Assembly (NCBI GenBank): GCA_964350875.1
Contig: CAYGLT010000003.1
Coordinates: 6,926 to 70,925 of the forward strand
DNA: 64,000 bases
From: JAHBXC01 sp964350875
GTDB taxonomy: Bacteria; Planctomycetota; Phycisphaerae; Phycisphaerales; UBA1924
Direction: 5' to 3'
Part shown: in pieces, positions 16,324-26,624 of the stretch
Position numbering within the stretch: position 1 is the stretch's first letter
Layout: each line of letters begins with the position of its first letter
Made by a program: the position numbers and the translations under genes
Notes under the pieces: model-generated
Databases searched by the model: none
What the model was told of the DNA's origin: nothing
The model's input: only the letters and a program-made list of their open reading frames with translations

Positions 16324-17598
16324 TCAGAACACGAGCTGGAACTGAGCGCGGAGGACGAACTGGTCGGAGTCATCCGAAGCCAGAAGGCCGCTGCCGGTGC
16401 TGATGACCGCGGAGGTCGGGCCACCGGTGGAGGTGACGGTCTCGTCGAGCGCCCAGACGACGTCGAAGGTGAACTTGGCGGCCTGCTTGTGCAGGTAGTA
16501 GTTCACACCGAAGGTGATTTCGGAGTAGTCGTCGAGGGTGTCGCCGTCGGTGAAGTCGTAGCGACCGAAGAGTTCCCAGTCCTCGGTCATGAACACGCCG
16601 CCCTGGACGACGAAACCGAAGGTGTCGTTGTCGCCGGAGGGGCCGTCGCCGTCGATCGACGCGCCGGTGATGGCGCCGAAGAGGTTCCAGCCGTCGGACT
16701 GCCACGAGGCGTCGAGGGTGTAGGCGACGAAGTCGTCAACGGGGTTGTTGACCTCTTCGCTGTCGTCCTCCCAGTGGAGGGCGCCGCCGATCATGAGACC
16801 GTTGGCGGTGCCGCGGAAAGCGGTGAACTCTTCGAACTGCTTCCAGTCGCCCATGGCGAGGAACTCGACGCGGCCGGTGAGGGCGTAGTCGGCGGGGTCA
16901 GCGTTGAAGTCGGTGTTCGCGGAGCGGAAGCCGTCCGAGAAGGCGCCGGTGACGCGGAACTGCTCGTTCATCCAGGCAACCTGGACGCCCTGCGAGCGGC
17001 CCTGGTTGAAGAACTCGTTGGTGTTCGAACGCTCGACGGCGAGCTGCTTGGTCGAGGAGACAAGCTCTTCACGCATGAAGGGGAGCTTGAACTGACCCCA
17101 GCGGAGGTTCAGGCCGTTGTCGAACTTGTAGCCGACGTACGCGTCCTCGAGGACGAAGTCGCCGCCGTCACGCTCGAAAGCGCCGGAGATCTTGTAGTAG
17201 AGGTTCGGGTCGAAGATGTGGCCGTCGAACCAGATCTTCGTGCGGCGGGTCTGGAAGCCGAGGGTGGTGTCGTCGTCAGACTCGTCACGATCGGTGGCGG
17301 GGTTGTCGGGGAAGGTGCCGTCGCGGAAGTTCGCGAGGTAACGGAACTGGATCTGGCCGCCAACATTGAGGCGGAAGTTGCCGTCGGCGGAACCCATGAA
17401 GAACTTGCCGTCGTGACCGGCGGTGGCGCCGCTCTGCAGCAGCGACGAGCGGGTCTGGGCGTCGTTCATCATCTCGGCGACGAGCGCGCGAACTTCGTCG
17501 GCGTTCTGGTCGGACCAAGCGTTCTGGTTGGCAAACGCGGTGCCCGTCAGGCCGATCGCGGCGCCGGCGAGCATCACAAGGCTCTTCGTGTGAGACAT
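16324..17598 (-). CDS. Outer-membrane porin, OprP/OprO family
   Basis: A 424-residue outer-membrane beta-barrel. It has a signal peptide (MSHTKSLVMLAGAAIGLTGTAFA), a short helical N-terminal region (about residues 26-60), then the barrel, starting with FRLNVGGQIQFRYLANF. Alternating amphipathic strands run to the C-terminal QFVLRAQFQLVF, ending in the Phe required for barrel assembly. The order LGFQTRRTKIWFDGHIF, DAYVGYKF and LRWGQFKLPFMREEL is typical of phosphate-selective porins O and P. AGAGGAG lies 9 nt before ATG. It is divergent from a PhoB/PhoR-like pair, which fits phosphate control, but substrate specificity cannot be read from the sequence. Confidence 0.8.
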   Translation of the reverse strand: MSHTKSLVMLAGAAIGLTGTAFANQNAWSDQNADEVRALVAEMMNDAQTRSSLLQSGATAGHDGKFFMGSADGNFRLNVGGQIQFRYLANFRDGTFPDNPATDRDESDDDTTLGFQTRRTKIWFDGHIFDPNLYYKISGAFERDGGDFVLEDAYVGYKFDNGLNLRWGQFKLPFMREELVSSTKQLAVERSNTNEFFNQGRSQGVQVAWMNEQFRVTGAFSDGFRSANTDFNADPADYALTGRVEFLAMGDWKQFEEFTAFRGTANGLMIGGALHWEDDSEEVNNPVDDFVAYTLDASWQSDGWNLFGAITGASIDGDGPSGDNDTFGFVVQGGVFMTEDWELFGRYDFTDGDTLDDYSEITFGVNYYLHKQAAKFTFDVVWALDETVTSTGGPTSAVISTGSGLLASDDSDQFVLRAQFQLVF

Positions 17599-18054
17599 GC
17601 GAGACTACTCCTCTGAGGATCTTCTGTCGGACGCGATATCGCTACTTCGTCCGTCCTGTGTGAAGGTGACCCGCTTGCTTCCTGCATCCGGGTCCGGCGC
17701 GCCGACGCGGCGGCCACTTCATTTTCTACTCTTCGAATCCGATTCAACCGCAACGGGACTCCGCCCGCGCGGCACTCGCTTCCCTACGACTATCGGAACA
17801 CAGGGCGAAGCGAGTGCACACTATACCAAGGAAGTTTGCCATCGCAAACTCGGTCCGGAAGGTTTTCGCCCCTCACGCCCTCTGAAACATGTGGGTTTCG
17901 TGAATTCGCCCCCGAGAGGCCGTTTCTGCGCCCCGAGCCCCTGTCCCGGACCCTTCCGGCCCTTTACCATCTTTATAGAAGGCGTCCGCAGTCGCCTTCA
18001 GCCCGGCCTTCTGACGGCCAAGTCAATTCATAACCCTTTGCGGTGCAAGAGAGT
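17599..18054. other. Divergent intergenic regulatory region
   Basis: 456 bp between the porin gene (minus) and the response regulator gene (plus), with no supported gene. The composition is more AT-rich than its surroundings, with CTATACC at 17821-17827, TTTACCATCTTTATAG near 17961-17976 and TTCATAACCC at 18027-18036 as promoter-like stretches. I looked for direct TGTCA-type repeats (Pho box) and found no convincing set. Confidence 0.45.
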
Positions 18055-18777
18055 ATGAGTGACAACCCCTCGATTCTGGTCGTCGACGACGAGCGTGATC
18101 TGGTCGAACTGATGACCGTCAACCTCGAGGCCGCCGGCTACAGCGTCCTCCCGGCCCATTCCGGCGACGAGGCCCTCGCCAAGGCCTCCGAGCACCTGCC
18201 CAACCTGGTCATCCTCGACCTCATGATGCCCGGCCTGTCCGGGATCGAGGTCGCCAGACGCCTCAGGGCCAACCCCCGAACCAGCGGCGTGCCCATCATC
18301 ATGCTCACCGCCCGCGCCGCCGAGGCCGACCAGATCGTCGGCCTTTCCGTCGGCGCCGACGACTACATCATCAAGCCATTCTCCTTCAAGGTGCTGAAGG
18401 CTCGCGTCGAAGCGATCCTCCGCCGCGCCTCCGGGAAGTCCACGCGTGACTCCCTCACGCTCGGCGCGATCCGGCTCGACCTCGACGCCCACGAGGCGTT
18501 CGTGTCCGAGGAACAACTCAAACTCACGCCCACCGAGTACCGCCTCTTGTGCGCGCTCATCGAGGCCGCGGGCCGAACCCTCAGCCGCGCGCAACTCGTG
18601 GAATACGCCATGGGCCCGGGGATCGCGGTCACCGATCGTGTGATCGATGTCCACATCGCCGCCGTTCGACGCAAACTCGGCGAGTGCGCCGACATGATCC
18701 GCACGGTTCGCGGCGTGGGATATCGTGCCGTGGCGATCACCGCCCCGCCCGAGCCCACGCACGACGTTCGCGCGTGA
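18055..18777 (+). CDS. OmpR/PhoB-family response regulator
   Basis: A 240-residue DNA-binding response regulator. The receiver domain (about residues 6-118) has the acidic pair DD at 11-12, the phosphoacceptor Asp55 in VILDLMMPG, Thr near 85 (MLTARA) and Lys107 in DDYIIKPFS. A winged-helix domain (about 135-230) follows, with LTPTEYRLLCALIEAAGRTLSRAQL, VIDVHIAAVRRKLG and IRTVRGVGYR. It is closest in form to PhoB. An in-frame GTG at 18043 is an alternative start. The histidine kinase gene follows after 49 bp and the porin gene is divergent. Phosphate response is inferred from that context. Confidence 0.85.
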   Translation: MSDNPSILVVDDERDLVELMTVNLEAAGYSVLPAHSGDEALAKASEHLPNLVILDLMMPGLSGIEVARRLRANPRTSGVPIIMLTARAAEADQIVGLSVGADDYIIKPFSFKVLKARVEAILRRASGKSTRDSLTLGAIRLDLDAHEAFVSEEQLKLTPTEYRLLCALIEAAGRTLSRAQLVEYAMGPGIAVTDRVIDVHIAAVRRKLGECADMIRTVRGVGYRAVAITAPPEPTHDVRA

Positions 18778-18826
18778 GCGAACAGCCCGTCGGGGCGCGG
18801 CGTCGATCCGGCCGATACCTCCTCTG

Positions 18827-20425
18827 ATGACACCAAGGCGTGCCCGCACACCTCGCCGCCCGCTCGGCCTGCTCACACGCGGGCTCGCGCCCGGGCTGAT
18901 CGCGCTGTGGCTCCTCGCGCTCGCGAGCGTCGTCATGCTCGGTTTCCCGATCGACGCCGACCCGCTTGCGCGGCAGGCGATCATCGTCGCCATCGCCGCC
19001 GTGATGACCGCCGCCGTCTCGTGGATCGGCTGGTCACTCCTTATCAGTCCGGGGAGACGCCTGCGGTTCCGCGCGGCGGCGCTGACGGCGGGCGAAGATC
19101 GCGCTCTCCGCAAGTCCGCCTCCAGGGACGAACTACAGGACCTCGACCGGGCGATCTCACGCATCGGCGAACGTCTCGCCCGCCAGGACGCCCAACTGGA
19201 GCGTGAGCAGCGCACCCTCCGAGCGCTGTTCGAGAGCCAGGCCGAACCGATGCTCGCCGTCGATCCCGCAGGGCTCGTCGTGTTGTGCAATCCCGCCGCC
19301 GAGCACTTTCTCAGCGCGGGCGCCGGGAGCCTTCCCGGCCGTTCGCTCCGCTCCTACCTCACCATCGCGCGGCTGCTGCAAGCGCTCGAGGCCGCGCTCG
19401 GAGGTCGAACCTTCCGAGGACGCATCACCGTTCCCACCGAGAGCGGCGAGCGCATCTGGGACTGCGCCGCCGCGCCCCTTCCGCTCCCCGGGCACGACAG
19501 CCCCGGCGCCCTGCTCAGCCTGCGCGAGGTGACCGAACTCGCCAACGCCGTGCGCATCAAGACGGACTTCGTCGCGAACGCGAGCCACGAACTGCGCACC
19601 CCGCTCGCGGCGATCCGCGGCGCCGTCGAGACGCTCCAGTCCGACGCGGGCGAGAACCCGAAGATCGCCTCGCGCATGCACGAGATCATCGCCGGGCACG
19701 CCAATCGGCTCGAGGACCTCGTCCAGGATCTGCTCGATCTGTCGCGGGTCGAATCCGAAGAGGCCGCGCTGCGCATCGAACCCCTCGTGCTCGACATGCT
19801 CAAGCGCGCCATCCTCGATCAGTTCGAGGACTCCTGCGCGGCGCGCGGCGTGCGCATCCATTTCGACATCCCCGACGCGCTCGACGGCTGGCGCACAGAC
19901 CCGCGCCTGGTCGTGCTGATCCTGCGCAACCTCGTCGAGAACGCCTCCAAGTTCGCCAACGACAACACCGAGATCCGCGTCGTCGCGCGCATCGAACGCT
20001 CGGAGACCGACTTCGTCCGCTTCGAGGTCCGCGACAAGGGCATCGGAATCCCCCTCGCGCAGCAGCAGCGCGTGTTCGAGCGGTTCTATCAGGTCGATCC
20101 CGCTCGCCCGGGCTACGACCAACTCTCGTCGATCGGGCGCGCCAAGCGCGGCACCGGCCTCGGGCTCGCGATCGTCCGCCACGCCGTCAAAGCGCTCGGC
20201 GGCCGCGTCGGCATCCAATCGATTTACACCCAGGGCACCACCGTCTGGTTCGAGGTCCCGTACACCCTCCCCGAGGGCATCGCGCAGGAAGCGATCGACG
20301 GCGCCTTCGACGACGATGACCCCCGATTCATCGACGAACCCGACCATCCCCCCACCGGGACGGGCGAAGACGCCGGCAACCCCCGCCCAACGCCCGAGAA
20401 CCCCTCCGACCCCTCAGCGGGATGA
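18827..20425 (+). CDS. PhoR-like membrane histidine kinase
   Basis: A 532-residue sensor kinase. Two transmembrane segments (about residues 20-40 and 50-73) enclose only about 9 residues, so there is no periplasmic sensor domain, as in PhoR. Next come a HAMP-like charged linker, a PAS domain (about 130-235, LFESQAEPMLAVDPAGLVVLCN), HisKA with His254 in NASHELRTPLAAIRGAVETL, and HATPase with NLVENASKF, DKGIGIPLAQQ and GTGLGLAIV. The C terminus is an acidic, proline-rich tail. It follows the response regulator gene and presumably phosphorylates it. The start ATG 18827 has no clear Shine-Dalgarno. Confidence 0.85.
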   Translation: MTPRRARTPRRPLGLLTRGLAPGLIALWLLALASVVMLGFPIDADPLARQAIIVAIAAVMTAAVSWIGWSLLISPGRRLRFRAAALTAGEDRALRKSASRDELQDLDRAISRIGERLARQDAQLEREQRTLRALFESQAEPMLAVDPAGLVVLCNPAAEHFLSAGAGSLPGRSLRSYLTIARLLQALEAALGGRTFRGRITVPTESGERIWDCAAAPLPLPGHDSPGALLSLREVTELANAVRIKTDFVANASHELRTPLAAIRGAVETLQSDAGENPKIASRMHEIIAGHANRLEDLVQDLLDLSRVESEEAALRIEPLVLDMLKRAILDQFEDSCAARGVRIHFDIPDALDGWRTDPRLVVLILRNLVENASKFANDNTEIRVVARIERSETDFVRFEVRDKGIGIPLAQQQRVFERFYQVDPARPGYDQLSSIGRAKRGTGLGLAIVRHAVKALGGRVGIQSIYTQGTTVWFEVPYTLPEGIAQEAIDGAFDDDDPRFIDEPDHPPTGTGEDAGNPRPTPENPSDPSAG

Positions 20426-20491
20426 ACCGAGGGCGAACACCACGCGTCTTATTGGATGGTTCCGATGTCACGGCCCCATCTCGCCGACCTG

Positions 20492-20497
20492 TACAAT
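20492..20497 (+). promoter_or_regulatory. Putative -10 box
   Basis: TACAAT (five of six to TATAAT), 33 nt before ATG 20531. The implied leader contains CAGGAGA as ribosome binding site. Confidence 0.45.
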
Positions 20498-20530
20498 GCG
20501 ACGCACGATCGCCCGTCAGGAGACCACGCC

Positions 20531-22357
20531 ATGCAAGCCGCCACCACGACTACCGCCCGCCGCTCCGCCGCCTTCGCCCTCGCCGCTGCGTGCGGCATGG
20601 CGTTCTCCGCGCAGGGCCTCGCCCAGAACGCCCTCGGTGACGGCCGCGCCCTCGACGCCAACTTCCAGCAGGGGTACGGCAGGTACAACCCGGCCGGGCG
20701 CAACGCCAACTTCGCCAACGAGGTGCGGTTCCGCAACGCGATCGTGACGGGCAACGCGCCCAACGGGCTCTCGTTCCGCGGCGACGCCGGCTACCTCGCC
20801 TCCGACGACTTCTCCGCCGAGACCGGCGAGAACACCCTCTACGACTTCCAACGCGACTCCCTGTACTCCGGCCTCGCCACGCGCAATGTGCGCAACATCG
20901 ACGCGCTGCGCGCCCAGATGTCCCTCGCCACGGGCGGCGCGCCCACCTTCGACACGGGCGGGCTCTTCATCAACCGCGCCGGCGCAGGCACGATGTCGGG
21001 CGACTTCAACAACGCGGCCCCCCAGATTTCCATCGATCCCTTCACCACCCGCATGGGCTCGATGCGCTCCACCTCCACCTACCTCAGCGGCCAGTCCCTC
21101 GAGCCTCAGTTCTTCGGCACCACGCAGGACCAGAACGGCCAGGCCTACGCCATCGGCTCGTCTCCCTTGCGCGGCGTGATCGCCCAGCAACTCTTCATGA
21201 ACCCCGACGCCGAGGCGCCCCTCCCCAGGTTGCCCGGCGATGTCGTCGTCCCCACCGGCGCCGACGCCACCTATCCCGACCCGGCCGAGACCGACGCACG
21301 CTCGCCGGGCGGGCTCGTGTTCAACCCGGCCGATCTCCCCGCCATCGACGGAACGCAGAACACCGACTCTGACGATAAACCCGCCGAGCCCCGCCCGGGT
21401 CAGATCAAGCAGACCCCGATGTCCAACCGCATTCAGGGCGAGGTCGAGCCCGAATCGCTGGGCACGAACGAGATCTCCGACCGCATCGAGCCGCGCTCGC
21501 CGTACGAGTCGCTGATCCAGGAATACATCAACCCCGTCCAGCCGACCTCCGACGACGCGGACGCAAATCCTTCAACAGCCCCGTCGCAACTGCCCCCCGA
21601 GCAGGTCGAGGCAGACACCCGCTCGTTCCTCGACCGCGTGGAAGACCTCCGCCGCGAGATCCTCGGCCTGCCGCCGCGCGAGGCCGAGACCGACTCCGAC
21701 GAGGTCGAAGCGCTCGAGGTCATCGACCCGCGCACCGGCGAAGTCGTCGAGGCGCCCGAGTCCCTCGGCGGCGTCGAATCCGTACGCGAGCGCGCCGCGC
21801 AGACCTTCGGCGAGGCGACCGTCCCCACCATGAAGTCGCTCGCCGCCACCGGCTCCGACTCGTCCGTCTTCAACCGCTACCTCCGCGACGGCGAGGCGAA
21901 CCTGAAGGCCGGACGCTGGTTCGACGCCGAAGAATCGTTCACTCGCGCGATCAACCGCCGCTCGGGCGATCCGATGGCCTCCGCCGGACGCATCAGCGCC
22001 CAACTCGGCGCCGGCATGTACCTCTCGGCGTCCGTGAATCTCCGCGCGCTCTTCAGCGCCCACCCGGAGATGGCCGCCGTCCGATTCCGCCCCGATCTCT
22101 TCCTCTCAGGCAACCGCCTGCAGGAAGTCCAACTCTACCTCCGCGACGAATCCCTGAAGGAGCGCGCCTTCGGCCGCGACGCCGCCCTGCTGCTCGCGTA
22201 CATCGGGTACCAGACCGACAACCACCGCGAGGTGAAGAACGCGTTCGACGCCTACGACCGCAACAGCATGTCGCTGGCGGTCGAGCCCGACCCGCTCGTC
22301 GAGATGCTCAAGGGCGCGTGGCTCGACGCGCCGGCCCGACGCGCCGGATCGCGCTGA
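20531..22357 (+). CDS. Secreted protein of unknown function with a TPR-like C-terminal region
   Basis: A 608-residue protein. A signal peptide (RRSAAFALAAACGMAFSAQGLAQ, cleavage near residue 32) precedes an Asn/Arg/Gly-rich region (FQQGYGRYNPAGRNANFANEVRFRN) and a long acidic, proline-rich linker (about 225-470). The C-terminal 150 residues are helical with one or two tetratricopeptide-like units (FNRYLRDGEANLKAGRWFDAEESFTRAINRRSGDPMASAG). I do not recognise the N-terminal part. ATG 20531 is chosen because of the signal peptide and the CAGGAGA upstream. Periplasmic or envelope location is likely, and its role is unknown. Confidence 0.6.
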   Translation: MQAATTTTARRSAAFALAAACGMAFSAQGLAQNALGDGRALDANFQQGYGRYNPAGRNANFANEVRFRNAIVTGNAPNGLSFRGDAGYLASDDFSAETGENTLYDFQRDSLYSGLATRNVRNIDALRAQMSLATGGAPTFDTGGLFINRAGAGTMSGDFNNAAPQISIDPFTTRMGSMRSTSTYLSGQSLEPQFFGTTQDQNGQAYAIGSSPLRGVIAQQLFMNPDAEAPLPRLPGDVVVPTGADATYPDPAETDARSPGGLVFNPADLPAIDGTQNTDSDDKPAEPRPGQIKQTPMSNRIQGEVEPESLGTNEISDRIEPRSPYESLIQEYINPVQPTSDDADANPSTAPSQLPPEQVEADTRSFLDRVEDLRREILGLPPREAETDSDEVEALEVIDPRTGEVVEAPESLGGVESVRERAAQTFGEATVPTMKSLAATGSDSSVFNRYLRDGEANLKAGRWFDAEESFTRAINRRSGDPMASAGRISAQLGAGMYLSASVNLRALFSAHPEMAAVRFRPDLFLSGNRLQEVQLYLRDESLKERAFGRDAALLLAYIGYQTDNHREVKNAFDAYDRNSMSLAVEPDPLVEMLKGAWLDAPARRAGSR

Positions 22358-22421
22358 GGCGCCAAAGATTGAGGGCCATCGAGCACATTCCCGCGACGCA
22401 ACTCGCTCGACGGCCCAGCGC

Positions 22422-24152
22422 ATGAACCCAGACCGGCTCTCACTCACCGACTTCCTGACCGACGGCTCCCTCGCCGCACTCTGCGAGGTGGCCACGGCGA
22501 TCACGCGCCGCACGGTTCGACTCAAGGATGTCGATGGTCGGCTCATCCTCACCCGCGAGCCCGACGCCGCCAGCGCCGCACGTTGGCAGATCCGCGATGA
22601 TCACGGCGAGCACGGCAGCCCGTCCGGGATCGCCTCGCGAGCCGGGCTCGTGTCGTCCGTCCGCGCCACGCCTTCGTTCGTCGCGCCGATCGTCGTCGAG
22701 GGCCAGACCATCGGCTCACTCTCCGTCGATCCGCCCGACCCGACGATCGAGTCGCGCATCGGCGAGCCCGAGGTCCAGCGCTTCGCCGCCCTGCTCGCGT
22801 CCCTCGCCGCCGAGGTCTGCGACAGCGCGTTCCAGCAGCGCGAACGCAACGACGAACTCGCCGCCCTCCTCAAACTCTCGTCGATGCTCGTCGCCGCCGG
22901 GGACGCCGATGAGACCCTCGCGTCGGCCCTCCACGCCGCCGTCGAACTCCTCGGCGCCGACGCGGGCACGATCCGCACGCTCGACGATTCGCGCGAGCAA
23001 CTCGTGCTCCGCGCGTACACCGGGCTTTCCGACGAGTTCATCGCCTCCGCGTCCGTCCTCCCCGCCGAGAAGGCGCTCGACGCCGAGGAACTCCGCGGCG
23101 GCGTGATCGCCATCGCCGACCTGCCCAACGACCCGCGCGTGGTCAAACGCCCCGCCGTCATCCAGGAAGGCCTCCGCTCGATCCTCAGCGCGGGGCTCGC
23201 GTTCCGCGGCCGGCCGCTGGGCGTGATGCGCCTCTACACGCGCACCCGGCGCGAGTTCACCGAGCGCGAACAGTCGCTCCTTCGCTCCATCGCGCAGCAT
23301 TCCTCCGCCGCCGTCGCGAGTTCCGAACTCATCGAGACCGAACTCGACCACCGGCGCATGCTCCGACAGGTGCAACTCGCCGCGCAGGTTCAGGGCCGCA
23401 TGCTCCCTCGCACGGCGCCCACATTCACGAACCTCGACATCGCCGCGCGCCACATCCCCTCACTCGAACTCTCGGGCGACTTCTACGACCTGCTCGACCT
23501 CCGTGATCTGCACACCGCAGGGCCGGGCAACCCCGCGCCCGCCGCGCGCCTCGGCCTGCTCATCGGCGATGTCGTCGGGAAGGGCGTCGCCGCCGCTCTG
23601 CTCATGGCCAGCGTGCGCGCCTCGCTCCGCGCCCATGTGCAGGACCTCCCCGACCTCGACGAGGTGATGAACCGCGTCAACGCCGCCATGTGCCGCGACA
23701 CGCTCGAGTCCGAGTTCGCCACCGTCTTCTACGGCGTGCTCGACGCCTCCACGCTCCGGCTCACCTATTGCAACGCCGGGCACGACTTCCCGTTCGTCAT
23801 CCGCGCCCGCGCGGGCGAACCGCCGCGCGACAGCGACATCGACGAACTCTCCACCGGGGGCATGGTCATCGGCGTCGACACCGAGCAGCGCTATCAGTCG
23901 GCGTCGTTCGACCTCAGGCCGGGCGACACGCTCGTCATGTTCACCGACGGGCTCTCCGACACCATGGCGTTCGACGGCCACCGGTTCACCAAGCGCCGCA
24001 TCCGCCGCGCCGCGCTCCAGGCGCTCCGCGACACGCCCGACGCGCGCGCCGAGACCATCGCCGATCACATCATCTGGGAAAACCGCCGCTTCGCGGGTCT
24101 CAACGAACGCACCGACGACACCACCCTCATCGTCCTGCGCGTGCGTTCCTGA
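22422..24152 (+). CDS. GAF-domain PP2C-type (SpoIIE/RsbU) phosphatase
   Basis: A 576-residue cytoplasmic signalling phosphatase. The N terminus (about residues 8-130) resembles a PocR-type sensory domain (DFLTDGSLAALCEVATAITRRTVRLKDVDGRLI). A GAF domain follows (about 150-290, LLGADAGTIRTLDDSREQLVLRAYTGL). The C-terminal catalytic domain (about 330-575) has the metal ligands of SpoIIE phosphatases: LSGDFYDLL, IGDVVGKGVAAALLMA, YCNAGHDFP, LVMFTDGLSDTM and DDTTLIVLR. Enzymes of this class dephosphorylate anti-sigma-factor antagonists. No STAS or HPK partner is adjacent, so the target is unknown. No Shine-Dalgarno is evident. Confidence 0.82.
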   Translation: MNPDRLSLTDFLTDGSLAALCEVATAITRRTVRLKDVDGRLILTREPDAASAARWQIRDDHGEHGSPSGIASRAGLVSSVRATPSFVAPIVVEGQTIGSLSVDPPDPTIESRIGEPEVQRFAALLASLAAEVCDSAFQQRERNDELAALLKLSSMLVAAGDADETLASALHAAVELLGADAGTIRTLDDSREQLVLRAYTGLSDEFIASASVLPAEKALDAEELRGGVIAIADLPNDPRVVKRPAVIQEGLRSILSAGLAFRGRPLGVMRLYTRTRREFTEREQSLLRSIAQHSSAAVASSELIETELDHRRMLRQVQLAAQVQGRMLPRTAPTFTNLDIAARHIPSLELSGDFYDLLDLRDLHTAGPGNPAPAARLGLLIGDVVGKGVAAALLMASVRASLRAHVQDLPDLDEVMNRVNAAMCRDTLESEFATVFYGVLDASTLRLTYCNAGHDFPFVIRARAGEPPRDSDIDELSTGGMVIGVDTEQRYQSASFDLRPGDTLVMFTDGLSDTMAFDGHRFTKRRIRRAALQALRDTPDARAETIADHIIWENRRFAGLNERTDDTTLIVLRVRS

Positions 24153-24159
24153 CTGCGCA

Positions 24160-24204
24160 CTCTCTCTCGCTGGGAGAGGGTGGTTCACAGCAGGTGAGCC
24201 GGGT
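24160..24204. repeat. Possible REP-like intergenic element
   Basis: The short gap between two convergent genes contains CTCTCTCTCGCTGGGAGAGG, then GTGGTTCACAGCAGGTGAGC. The layout (CTCTC loop GGGAGAGGGTGG, then a second arm ending GGTGAG) resembles dispersed REP-type palindromes seen in many GC-rich genomes. Only one copy is in the window, so this is recognition by form only. It may also act as a terminator for either gene. Confidence 0.3.
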
Positions 24205-24216
24205 AAGAGTCGCGCT

Positions 24217-24711
24217 TCACTCCCCGCGCACGGCGCCCTTGAGCGTCGCGAGAAGTTCCTCGGCGCTCATCGCGCCCACCTCGCGAACCAGCACCCTCCC
24301 GTCGCCCGTCATGAGCGTCGTCTGGGGGATGCCCCTCGTCTGGAGCGCTTCGGCGTCACGCTGATTCTCATCGACATCGATGTACACGGGCGTCGCGTTC
24401 TCGCGCACCCACGCCTCGACCTCCGGATCAACCAGCGCGTTGCGCTTGAACTGCTGGCAGGGAGGGCACCAGTCCGCCGTCGCGAACGCGAACACCAGCC
24501 CGCTCTTCCCGGCGGCGGCCTTCGCCTCGTCGAGCGTCTCGACGCCGTTCTCGAACATCGCGGGCTTGGGCGCAACGCCCCCCGACGCCGCGTTCGCCCG
24601 GACGAACATCCAGCCCAGCGCGCCGACCATCACGGCCACGACCAGCGCCGTCAGGATGTTCCACGCCCGTGCGCCGCTTCGTGCCGGAATGCCGTAATCG
24701 CTCGCGCTCAT
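24217..24711 (-). CDS. Membrane-anchored thioredoxin-fold protein
   Basis: A 164-residue protein with one N-terminal transmembrane helix (WNILTALVVAVMVGALGWMF, about residues 18-37) and a thioredoxin domain outside the membrane (about 55-160). The active site is DWCPPCQQF and the cis-Pro loop is RGIPQTTLM. It probably acts as a periplasmic disulfide reductase or oxidase. ATG 24711 is supported by AAAGGAG about 10 nt upstream. The frame stays open far beyond this start, but that extension has no coding character. Gene symbol withheld because DsbD-, TlpA- and ResA-type roles cannot be separated here. Confidence 0.75.
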   Translation of the reverse strand: MSASDYGIPARSGARAWNILTALVVAVMVGALGWMFVRANAASGGVAPKPAMFENGVETLDEAKAAAGKSGLVFAFATADWCPPCQQFKRNALVDPEVEAWVRENATPVYIDVDENQRDAEALQTRGIPQTTLMTGDGRVLVREVGAMSAEELLATLKGAVRGE

Positions 24712-24882
24712 CAGGGAATCGCTCCTTTCCGTACTCCATCCACACAACGCCCCGCGGCGCCCGCGTGTTCCATCCCGATGGTTCTCGGACCCGGAAAGCA
24801 CGCGGTTGTGCGATCTGCATCGGACAGATCGGTCAGCAAAGCACACCGATGTGTCGCGCCGCGCCTCACGCTTATCGCGGCC

Positions 24883-25308
24883 ATGCCCAATGCCGATGCT
24901 GCGCGCGTGGAACAGGCCTCGACCATCAAGGGCCACACCGGGCGCTGCGCCTCCGATCCGGGCGAACGCCGGGATTCCGACCGGCTCAAGACCGTCGGCG
25001 TCATGTGCAATCGGGGGAAGGTCATCGACCTCTCCACCCGAGGGATGCGCCTGCAGACCTGGCGACCGTGGAAAGACGGCCAGCGCCGGATCGTCACGGT
25101 CTTCGACGAGCATTCGCGTGTCACCCTCGAGGCCAAGTGCGTCTGGGTACGCCCGCTGGGCCCCTTCCGCCGCGTCATCGGGCTGTGCTTCGAGCACGCC
25201 ATCCCCGAGCAGGAGCGAGCCCTCGCGACGCTCGCGCAGACGCACAACGGCGCGGTCGGCATGATCAAGGCCGTCGGCAAGACGATCGCGCCAAGCAAGG
25301 CCGCCTGA
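24883..25308 (+). CDS. PilZ-domain-like protein
   Basis: A 141-residue cytoplasmic protein. The core (about residues 28-105) has features of the PilZ domain that binds cyclic-di-GMP: an Arg-rich entry (ERRDSDRLK), the DLSTRGMRL motif matching D/NxSxxG, then ECKVWVRPLG-like strands (VTLEAKCVWVRP) and a closing IGLCFEH. The RxxxR part is not perfect (RRDSDR). ATG 24883 is preferred over ATG 24778. No ribosome binding site is visible, but TATCGC ends 4 nt before the ATG, so it may be leaderless. Convergent with kbl. Confidence 0.55.
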   Translation: MPNADAARVEQASTIKGHTGRCASDPGERRDSDRLKTVGVMCNRGKVIDLSTRGMRLQTWRPWKDGQRRIVTVFDEHSRVTLEAKCVWVRPLGPFRRVIGLCFEHAIPEQERALATLAQTHNGAVGMIKAVGKTIAPSKAA

Positions 25309-26550
<1,242 letters not shown>

Positions 26551-26590
26551 CTCGAAACTCCTCAATACACGGCGGAAGCGGCGATTCCAC

Positions 26591-26596
26591 AGTGTA
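26591..26596 (-). promoter_or_regulatory. Putative -10 box of kbl
   Basis: TACACT on the minus strand, about 41 nt before ATG 26550, giving a leader of about 34 nt with TTGAGGAG. It lies back to back with the TACCAT box of the plus-strand gene. Confidence 0.4.
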
Positions 26597-26611
26597 CCGC
26601 CCCCGGACGCA

Positions 26612-26617
26612 TACCAT
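26612..26617 (+). promoter_or_regulatory. -10 box of a predicted leaderless promoter
   Basis: TACCAT followed by seven bases (CGCCACC) and ATG 26625, without a Shine-Dalgarno. Confidence 0.5.
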
Positions 26618-26624
26618 CGCCACC

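Noticed and set aside
16489..17616. Open frame of 375 codons opposite the porin gene
   Set aside because: It mirrors the porin, consists of Val/Glu/Gly-rich text without any known motif and has no ribosome binding site.
17599..18054. Pho box in the porin-regulator intergenic region
   Set aside because: No pair of TGTCA-like direct repeats at the right spacing was found on either strand.
17597..18058. 153-codon ORF between the porin and response regulator genes
   Set aside because: It lies in the divergent promoter region, with Pro/Arg-rich low-complexity content and no start signals.
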